Origin: Microlunatus speluncae
Lineage (GTDB): Bacteria; Actinomycetota; Actinomycetes; Propionibacteriales; Propionibacteriaceae
Reading direction: 5' to 3'
Assembly: GCF_009299835.1 (NCBI RefSeq)
Contig: NZ_VKCZ01000018.1
Location: 1 to 64,000, forward strand
Length of the DNA: 64,000 bases
Below are positions 42,752 through 49,165 of this stretch, piece by piece. The notes below the pieces were generated by a model. That model was not told where the DNA came from. It saw only the letters and a list, made by a program, of their open reading frames with translations, and did no database searches. The position numbers and the translations under genes were made by a program. Positions within the stretch are counted from its first letter, which is position 1, and each line of letters begins with the position of its first letter.

Positions 42752-43285
42752 CGGCCTGACGGCCGGAAAGACGCATCAAGGGCGGGCGGGTCGTTCCGGT
42801 CGGTCCGCCTGGCAGCCGGGCGCCGGTTCCGCCGGCGGCCAGTATCGGAGGGCGCCGCGCGACTGTTATCGGCCGACGCGAGCGTTACAGCAGTCGCGTG
42901 GGCCGATAGGGGTCGCGTCACTGCCTGACCACGATCGGCGCCCCGGAGGCTTGAGTCTTCCGGGGGGGTCTTGGCGCCGAAAGGGGTGGTCCGGGTGCTG
43001 GTTGGGTCGGGTCCGCCCCCTCGCGTCGCTGCGGAGCGTCGAGTAGTGAGTTGGCAACGTGGATTCGGCGATCCCAGGTGGATAGGTCACCAGTCGGCGA
43101 GGTTCGTGCCCGAGGTTGCGTCGAGAGTGACCTTTTCCACGCCAGATCGTCGATTCTGCGTGGAAAAGGTCACACTCGACGCCGCCGGACCGGCGATCCG
43201 GCCGCCGATCCGGCGGCCGGCCCTGATTCTCGCCGGAAGCGCCAACCCGTCCGCCCTTGGTGCGTCTTTTCCGGCCGTCAGGCCG
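42752..43285. mobile_element. About 530-bp gene-free element bounded by 39-bp inverted repeats
   Basis: 42752-42790 and 43246-43285 are inverted copies with only three differences over about 39 bases (outer end CGGCCTGACGGCCGGAAA). Weaker pairing continues inward. No plausible gene lies between the ends; the reading frames here are shadows of repeat sequence. The centre holds a short imperfect hairpin near 42868-42902 and a 25-bp hairpin at 43118-43182. This looks like a non-autonomous or decayed mobile element. No target-site duplication is obvious. Confidence 0.5.
43118..43182. terminator. 25-bp hairpin, terminator-like
   Basis: 43118-43142 and 43158-43182 pair over 25 bases with a single mismatch around a 15-base loop. 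The stem core is GTGACCTTTTCCACGC. Its shape resembles the other long hairpins in the window. It lies in the gap between two plus-strand genes. Confidence 0.6.
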
Positions 43286-43331
43286 AGCCCTCAGCAGAGC
43301 CACCGGCTGCGCCTGTCGAAGGGCAAGCCGG

Positions 43332-43347
43332 ATTTGTCACGACAAAT
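43332..43347. promoter_or_regulatory. Operator-like palindrome upstream of mmsA
   Basis: ATTTGTCACGACAAAT has perfect 7-base arms around AC and lies 48 bp before the mmsA start, just upstream of a -10-like TACTGT at 43383-43388. It is a good candidate for a repressor or activator site. The binding protein is unknown. Confidence 0.5.
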
Positions 43348-43394
43348 GTGGGCACCCCTCGCCGCGGCGCGTGGGCTCGCCGTACTGTCGGAGC

Positions 43395-44873
43395 ATGAGG
43401 ATCGGTCACTACATCCAGGGCAAAATCATCGAGGGCGGCGAGCGGGTCGGGCCCGTGTTCAATCCGGCGACGGGGCAACAGTCGGGGGAGGTCGCGTTGG
43501 CCTCGGCGGCCGAGCTCGGCGCCGCGGTCGACGTGGCCGCGGAGGCGTTTCCCGGGTGGCGCGCCACGTCGCTGACCAAACGGGCCGAGGTGATGTTCGC
43601 GTTCCGGCAGTTGATCAAGACCCGGGCCGGCGAGCTGGCGGCGCTGATCACGGCCGAGCACGGCAAGGTGTTGTCCGATGCGGCCGGGGAGATCAGCCGC
43701 GGCCTGGAGAACGTCGACTTCTGCGCCGGCCTGCCGCATCTGCTCAAGGGCGAGTACGCCGAGCAGGTGTCCCGCGGCGTCGACGTGCACCAGGTGCGCC
43801 AGCCGGTCGGCGTGGTCGCCTGCATCACCCCGTTCAACTTCCCGGCCATGGTGCCGCTGTGGATGATCACCGGCGCGATCGCCTGCGGCAACACGGTGAT
43901 CTTGAAGCCGAGCGAGCGGGACCCGTCGGCGGCGCTGTGGATCGCCGAGCGGCTGACCGAGGCCGGGCTGCCGCCGGGCGTGCTCAACGTCGTCAACGGC
44001 GACGCCGAGACCGTCAACGCGATCCTCGACCACCCGGGCATCGCCGCCGTCAGCTTCGTCGGCTCGACCCCGATCGCCGAGACGGTCTACCGCCGCTCGG
44101 CCGAGACCGGGAAGCGGGTGCAGGCCCTCGGCGGTGCCAAGAACCACATGGTGGTGATGCCCGACGCCGACCTGCCCGCGGCCGCCGACGCCGCCGTCTC
44201 CGCGGCCTACGGCTCGGCCGGCGAACGCTGCATGGCCGTCTCGGTGCTGGTCACCGTCGGCGACGTCGCCGACCCGCTGATCGACCTGCTGAAGGAGCGG
44301 ATCGGCAAGCTGAAGATCGGCGACGGCACCGACCCGGAGTCGGAGATGGGCCCGCTGATCACCGCCCAGGCCCGGGACCGGGTCGCCTCCTACGTGGCCG
44401 GCGCCGCCGACGAGGGCGCGACCGTGGTGGTCGACGGCCGGGAGCAGCAGTTCGACGGAGACGGCTTCTTCCTCGGGGTCAGCCTGGTCGATCACGTCAA
44501 GCCGGGGATGCGGGTCTACGACGAGGAGATCTTCGGCCCGGTGCTGTCCGTGGTCCGGGTCGACAGCTACGACGACGCGGTGGCGCTGGTCAACGAGTGC
44601 CAGTACGCCAACGGGGTGGCGGTCTTCACCCGCGACGGCAAGACGGCCCGGTCCTTCGAGTTCGACATCGAGGTCGGCATGGTCGGGGTCAACGTGCCGA
44701 TCCCGGTCCCGGTCGGGATCTTCTCCTTCGGCGGCTGGAAGCGGTCCCTCTTCGGCGACACCCACATCTACGGCCCGGAGAGCTTCAACTTCTACACCCG
44801 CCGCAAGGTCGTCACCACGCGCTGGCCCGACCCCTCGGAAACCCAGGTCAATCTCGGCTTCCCCACCCACTGA
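43395..44873 (+). CDS. mmsA: Methylmalonate-semialdehyde dehydrogenase (CoA-acylating)
   Basis: This 492-residue aldehyde dehydrogenase converts (methyl)malonate semialdehyde to propionyl- or acetyl-CoA in valine, inositol or beta-alanine catabolism. It has FNFPAMVPLWM, ALGGAKNHMVVMPDAD and the catalytic C279 in GSAGERCMAVS, all diagnostic of the MMSDH subfamily. TACTGT at 43383-43388 is 6 bases before the ATG, suggesting a leaderless transcript. No inositol genes are adjacent. Confidence 0.95.
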   Translation: MRIGHYIQGKIIEGGERVGPVFNPATGQQSGEVALASAAELGAAVDVAAEAFPGWRATSLTKRAEVMFAFRQLIKTRAGELAALITAEHGKVLSDAAGEISRGLENVDFCAGLPHLLKGEYAEQVSRGVDVHQVRQPVGVVACITPFNFPAMVPLWMITGAIACGNTVILKPSERDPSAALWIAERLTEAGLPPGVLNVVNGDAETVNAILDHPGIAAVSFVGSTPIAETVYRRSAETGKRVQALGGAKNHMVVMPDADLPAAADAAVSAAYGSAGERCMAVSVLVTVGDVADPLIDLLKERIGKLKIGDGTDPESEMGPLITAQARDRVASYVAGAADEGATVVVDGREQQFDGDGFFLGVSLVDHVKPGMRVYDEEIFGPVLSVVRVDSYDDAVALVNECQYANGVAVFTRDGKTARSFEFDIEVGMVGVNVPIPVPVGIFSFGGWKRSLFGDTHIYGPESFNFYTRRKVVTTRWPDPSETQVNLGFPTH

Positions 44874-44884
44874 ACCACCGACCC

Positions 44885-44940
44885 ACCGACTTGTCAGAAC
44901 TGAGTTGTGCCGGGGCACAACTCAGTTCTGACAACTCGGT
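44885..44940. terminator. Long bidirectional terminator hairpin after mmsA
   Basis: 44885-44911 and 44914-44940 pair over 27 bases with one mismatch and almost no loop. The outer stem CCGACTTGTCAGAA is shared with the terminator after era. It separates convergent mmsA and the glycosyltransferase gene. Confidence 0.85.
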
Positions 44941-44950
44941 GTAGCCGCGA

Positions 44951-45757
44951 TCAGGCGGAGCGGCGGAGGTCGTCGTACCAGGCGACGGAGCCGGCGCCGA
45001 TCGGGCGGCCACGGTTGGCGACCCGGGGGGCCACGGCGCGGTCGACTACGTAGCGCAGGATCGGGCGCATGTTCGACCCGTCCAGGGACTCGATCTTGGC
45101 GATCTCGTCCTCGGCGTCGGCGTACTCCGTGTTCTTGATCCGCTCCAGGTCGCTGTGCTGCAGCACCCGCAGGAACCGCCGGTCCCGCAGCATCACCGGC
45201 CGCATGAACTTGCGGACGGCGCGGATGAACAGGTCGGAGTCCTCACCGGACCAGCCCTTGAACCGCTCGCTCTCGTCGTAGCCGCCGAGCAGCACGAAGT
45301 TTTCCTTGGACAGCGCGATCCGGCCCATGCAGCCCTTGTGGACGCCGGCGTTGAGCCGGTAGTCGAGCCGGTTCGAGGCCACGATCGAGTTCGGCCGGCG
45401 GCGGAAGATCGCCCGCAGATACGCCGCGAAGCCGAAGCCGACGAAGTTGTCGGCATCCACGTTGCAGAGGATGTCGCCGCTGGCCAGCGAGTGCGCCATG
45501 TTCTTGGCGTGCGAGTGCTGGAAGTACGTCTGCCCCTCCGAGCGCGCGAACTTCAGAATGCCGGCATCGCGATACGGCTTCAGCCGCTCATCCGTCGTGA
45601 TCCACTCGGCCAGGTCGTCCGGCGAGCTGTAGTCGAGCACGACGAACTCGACGTCGTCCGGCCGCGACCAGTCGACGCTGTCCCGCAGGTTCTTGGGCAG
45701 GGTCTCCTTGAGATGGTGAGCCCTGCCCATGCAGGTCGTACAAAAAGAGAGCTTCAT
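44951..45757 (-). CDS. Glycosyltransferase, family A type
   Basis: This 268-residue GT-A fold protein begins MKLSFCTTCMGRAHHL and contains the nucleotide-sugar motif NVDADNF and the acceptor-side block GWSGEDSDLF, seen in the galactosyltransferase-like group. No membrane segment is present. The start region is AT-richer than its neighbours, which may mean acquisition by transfer. ATG at 45757 is chosen because the protein then starts with the first beta strand. It stands alone, so its acceptor is unknown. Confidence 0.8.
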   Translation of the reverse strand: MKLSFCTTCMGRAHHLKETLPKNLRDSVDWSRPDDVEFVVLDYSSPDDLAEWITTDERLKPYRDAGILKFARSEGQTYFQHSHAKNMAHSLASGDILCNVDADNFVGFGFAAYLRAIFRRRPNSIVASNRLDYRLNAGVHKGCMGRIALSKENFVLLGGYDESERFKGWSGEDSDLFIRAVRKFMRPVMLRDRRFLRVLQHSDLERIKNTEYADAEDEIAKIESLDGSNMRPILRYVVDRAVAPRVANRGRPIGAGSVAWYDDLRRSA

Positions 45758-45867
45758 AGCTGACTGAAAAGCCTTCTCTTCGGTTGGGGCACATGTTACT
45801 TCTCCGGTCCAGGGGTGAGACTGTCGCACCTACGGCCTCGACCGCAAGCTTCCCGCGCCGAGATCGG

Positions 45868-46161
45868 TCAGTCGTCGGTGTTCCGGATGATCCGACGCGC
45901 CGACAGAAGCTCCGATTCCGGGCGGGCGGCGACACTCCGTTCGACCGCGTCCAGGATTTGGATCAGATGAGCATGGTCCCCCGAAGCGGCGGCGATTCCG
46001 ATGCCGGCGCGCCGGTGCAGATCGAGGTGGCCGACTTCGGCGACGCTCAGCTGGTACGTCCGCCGCAACTCGGCGATCAGCGGCCGGACCAGGGAGCGCT
46101 TCTCCTTCAGCGACGCGACGTCGCCGAGCAGCAGGTCGAACTCGATCGAGCCGACCCACAT
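45868..46161 (-). CDS. DUF503 family protein (YlxP-like)
   Basis: This 97-residue protein begins MWVGSIEFDLLLGD and contains SLKEKRSLVRPLIAEL and HLDLHRRAGIGIA, the DUF503/YlxP signature. YlxP homologues are encoded near ribosome-maturation genes in other bacteria; no function is proven. The start at 46161 matches the family length; the longer frame is rejected. The 229-bp gap 46162-46390 upstream holds nothing I can identify. Confidence 0.88.
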   Translation of the reverse strand: MWVGSIEFDLLLGDVASLKEKRSLVRPLIAELRRTYQLSVAEVGHLDLHRRAGIGIAAASGDHAHLIQILDAVERSVAARPESELLSARRIIRNTDD

Positions 46162-46390
46162 ATCAGCGGGACCCGGACTGGCGACGGCGCCGGGCGACCG
46201 CCCGAGGTGCGCAAGCCGGTGGGTGTCCCGCAGCCGGAGGGCGAGGATGATCGGCTGCCCCGAGCAGCCGTGTCGCATGATCGGCCATGGGTGAACCCTA
46301 GGGCAATCCGCTCGGCGATATCGACGGCGCCCCAAACCCGGACGGAATCGCAACGGTTGCGTGACCTCCTCCCGCCGGGCCCGTTCCGGA

Positions 46391-47755
46391 TCACCGCAGC
46401 GGCTGCAGGGCGGGGTCGTCGGTGGCGAAGGTACGGACCGGTCCGGGCCCCGTGTCCCGGGTCTCGAACCGGACCGTGACCCGGCCCAGCCCGGTGCCCC
46501 AGACCCAGCCCTGACCATGATCATCGTGCCGGACGTCCTGGCCCGGATGCCAGCCGGTCGAAAAGCGGGGCCGGACCCCCGCGGTGTCCGGCGAAGCCGT
46601 CTCGGCCGGAGCATGATCATCAACGGGATTCTGCTCCGTGGCGGGAGCTCCGGTGATCGCCGGATCGTCGCCGAACAGATCCTCCTGGACCACATCGGTC
46701 AGGCCGGCCACGCCGACGCCGAGCAGCCGGATCCCGTTGCTGGTGTCGATCTGGGTGAGCAGGCTGCGGGCGATCGTGGTGATGGTTTCGGTCCGGTCGG
46801 TGGCCGTGGCCAGGGTGCGGGCCCGGGTCTGGGTGGTGAAGTCGTGCTGTCGGACCTTGATCGTCACGGTCCGCGCGAACAGCTGGGCGGCCCGCAGCCG
46901 GCGACCGACCTGGGCCGCGTGGCCGACCAGGATCTCGCCGAGTTGATCATGGTCGACCAGGTCGGTGGCGAAGGTGTCCTCGACCGAGATCGACTTGGCC
47001 TCCCGTTCCGGCTCGACCGGGCGGTCGTCCCGGGCGTACGCGAGCTCGAGCAGGCCGGTGCCGTGGGCCCGGCCGACCTCGCGGATCAGCTCGTCGGGCG
47101 GGATCGCCTGCAGGTCGGCGACGGTGCTGATGCCGATCCGGCGGAGCTTCTCGGTGGTCACCGGACCGACCCCCGGGATCACCGTCACCTGCATCGGCCG
47201 GAGCAGCTCGACCTCGGTGCCCGGCTCGACGATGAACAGCCCGTCCGGCTTGTCCAGCTCGGTCGCCACCTTGGCCATGAACTTGGAGCTGGCGATCCCG
47301 ATCGAGCAGGTCAGCCCGCCGGTGACGGCGGCCAGCTCGGCCTTGATCGCGACGACCAGCTCGGTCAGGGCGGACGTGTCGAAGATCACGGGGCCGAACG
47401 GGTTCTCGGGCTCGGTCGTTGCCAGGTCGACGAACGCCTCGTCCAGCGACAACGGCTCGACCCGCGGCGAGATCCGGTGCAGCAGGCCCATCACCTGCTG
47501 GCTGGCCTCCCGATAGGCGTCGAACCGGCCGGACAGGAACGCCGCGTGCGGGCAGCGGCGGCGCGCCTCGTGGGTCGGCATCGCGGACCGGACGCCGTAT
47601 CGCCGGGCCTCGTAGGACGCGGTCGCCACCACGCCACGCTGGCCGGTGCCGCCGACGATCACCGGCTTGCCGCGCAGCGACGGCTTGTCCCGCTGCTCGA
47701 CCGAGGCGTAGAACGCGTCCAGATCCAGGTGGAGGACCGAGGACTCAGCGCGCAC
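46391..47755 (-). CDS. dinB: DNA polymerase IV (Y family)
   Basis: This 454-residue translesion polymerase has the catalytic residues D11 (HLDLDAFYASVEQ) and the SLDEAF motif, a helix-hairpin-helix region (VIPGVGPVTTEKL) and a little-finger domain. The C-terminal tail of about 90 residues is rich in Asp/Pro and ends with WVWGTGLGRVTVRFETRDTG, common in actinobacterial DinB. The GTG at 47755 is chosen; the frame continues upstream through a REP-like repeat, which would add a foreign N-terminus. Confidence 0.93.
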   Translation of the reverse strand: MRAESSVLHLDLDAFYASVEQRDKPSLRGKPVIVGGTGQRGVVATASYEARRYGVRSAMPTHEARRRCPHAAFLSGRFDAYREASQQVMGLLHRISPRVEPLSLDEAFVDLATTEPENPFGPVIFDTSALTELVVAIKAELAAVTGGLTCSIGIASSKFMAKVATELDKPDGLFIVEPGTEVELLRPMQVTVIPGVGPVTTEKLRRIGISTVADLQAIPPDELIREVGRAHGTGLLELAYARDDRPVEPEREAKSISVEDTFATDLVDHDQLGEILVGHAAQVGRRLRAAQLFARTVTIKVRQHDFTTQTRARTLATATDRTETITTIARSLLTQIDTSNGIRLLGVGVAGLTDVVQEDLFGDDPAITGAPATEQNPVDDHAPAETASPDTAGVRPRFSTGWHPGQDVRHDDHGQGWVWGTGLGRVTVRFETRDTGPGPVRTFATDDPALQPLR

Positions 47756-47790
47756 GCGCCCATCCTCGCCGATGGCTCCGACGGTGCGTG

Positions 47791-47892
47791 TTCGTTCCCT
47801 GAGCCTGTCGAAGGGCAGGTCTGATGGGTGCCGCTCGGGGATCCGCACAAGGGGCCGATCCGGCTTGCCCTTCGACAGGCTCAGGGAACGAA
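47791..47892. repeat. Facing REP-like repeat pair between divergent genes
   Basis: The arm GTTCCCTGAGCCTGTCGAAG begins at 47792 and the inverted arm runs 47865-47890. Here the pair lies upstream of two divergent genes (dinB and a dehydrogenase), so it cannot serve only as a terminator. Confidence 0.85.
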
Positions 47893-47960
47893 CAGATCGG
47901 CGTCCCGGTCAGCGGGTCCAGTGACGGCCGGGCCTGATCCTGGATGACACGATCGCCGTC

Positions 47961-48962
47961 ATGTCCGGGCAGCCGAGAACGATCGAGCGAGTGCTGGCGA
48001 CGGTCCGCTACGGGCCGGTGGAGCTGGAACGGCTGCGCCAGGCGTTCGCCCCGGCCGAGTTCCGGCACTGTGCGCCGGACGACGAGGCCGGCATCGCCGA
48101 CGCTCTCCGTACCGCCGACGTGGCGGTGATCGCCGGCGACCTCGACGACCGGCACCTGGCGGCGCCGCGGCTGGCCTGGGTGCACTGTGATCACGCCGGG
48201 TTGACCAGATCGGCCCGGCCGGAGGTGTTCGCCCGCGGGCTGGTCGTCACCGGGGCGGCCGGCCGCTCCGCCGCGGCGCTGGCTCAGCACGGCTTCTACT
48301 TCGCGCTGGCCCTCACCTACGACGCCCGCGGCCTGATCGCCGCGCAGGACCGGCAGGACTGGGGGATCCCCGGGTACGAGAGCAGGCTCGGGCTGACCGG
48401 CAAGACCCTCGGCGTGGTCGGCCTCGGCCACACCGGCCGGGCGATGGCCGAGCTCGGGCGGGCGTTCGGGATGCGGGTCCTCGGCCACACCCGGAGCGTG
48501 ATCGAGCCGCCGCCGGGCGTCGACCGGCTGTCCTGCGCCGACCGCGGCGACCGGCTCGAGCCGCTCCTGGACGAGGCCGACGTGCTGATGCTGGCCGCGC
48601 CGCTGACCGACGCCAGCCACCACCTGATCGGCGCCGCCGAACTGGACCGGATGAAGGACTCGGCCTACCTGATCAACCTGGGCCGGGGCGGCCTGATCGA
48701 CTCCGACGCCCTGCTGACTGCGCTGCGGGAAGGCCGGATCGGCGGGGCCGGGCTGGACGTCTTCGAGACCGAACCGCTGCCGGCCGACTCGCCGCTCTGG
48801 TCCGCGCCCAACCTGCTGATCACCCCGCACGCGACGCCGGCCCTGCCGGACCGGACCCAACGGGCGCTGGACATCGTGCTGGCGAACATCGGCCGGTTCC
48901 GCCGCGGCGAACCGCTGCAGAACGCGCTCACCGAGCGCGACGTCTACACCCGGGACCGCTGA
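47961..48962 (+). CDS. D-2-hydroxyacid dehydrogenase
   Basis: This 333-residue NAD(P)-dependent dehydrogenase has the Rossmann motif VVGLGHTGRAMAELG and the catalytic arginine in LGRGGLIDSDAL. The glutamate lies in DVFETEPLP and the histidine in ITPHATPAL. It is a divergent relative of the enzyme at 9735. It stands alone, downstream of a repeat pair. The substrate is unknown; phosphoglycerate and glyoxylate-type acids are typical. Confidence 0.88.
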   Translation: MSGQPRTIERVLATVRYGPVELERLRQAFAPAEFRHCAPDDEAGIADALRTADVAVIAGDLDDRHLAAPRLAWVHCDHAGLTRSARPEVFARGLVVTGAAGRSAAALAQHGFYFALALTYDARGLIAAQDRQDWGIPGYESRLGLTGKTLGVVGLGHTGRAMAELGRAFGMRVLGHTRSVIEPPPGVDRLSCADRGDRLEPLLDEADVLMLAAPLTDASHHLIGAAELDRMKDSAYLINLGRGGLIDSDALLTALREGRIGGAGLDVFETEPLPADSPLWSAPNLLITPHATPALPDRTQRALDIVLANIGRFRRGEPLQNALTERDVYTRDR

Positions 48963-49087
48963 GCCGGGCGCGTTCGACCACCGGCCTGACCAGGCTGTTC
49001 GCGGGTCCGGTCGGCGGTGCCCGCGAACGGCTCGACCCCCGGTCGGCCGGCCCGCCGCGGCACCGAGAGAATGGTCGATCTGGCGAC

Positions 49088-49165
49088 CGGGGAGTCCGGC
49101 GTCTGGGAGAGTCTGGTCCGGGAGAGTCTGACGCCTGGGGTGTCAGGCGTCTGGGAGAGGATCGG
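49088..49165 (+). promoter_or_regulatory. Short repeats in the glgX leader
   Basis: GGAGAGTCTG occurs twice, GCGTCTGGGAGAG occurs twice, and GACGCCT pairs with AGGCGTC around an 8-base loop immediately before the ribosome binding site. The arrangement could form alternative structures in the leader of glgX. The rest of the 203-bp gap 48963-49165 shows nothing else. Confidence 0.35.

Noticed and set aside
43051-43398. Small plus-strand gene in the repeat region
   Set aside because: The frame translates the hairpin and a repeat arm; a similar product appears from the opposite strand (42866-43303) because the DNA is palindromic.
47756-47850. Longer dinB start at 47848
   Set aside because: The added residues come from a REP-like arm (PFDRLRERT) and precede the normal polymerase N-terminus; the GTG at 47755 fits the family.
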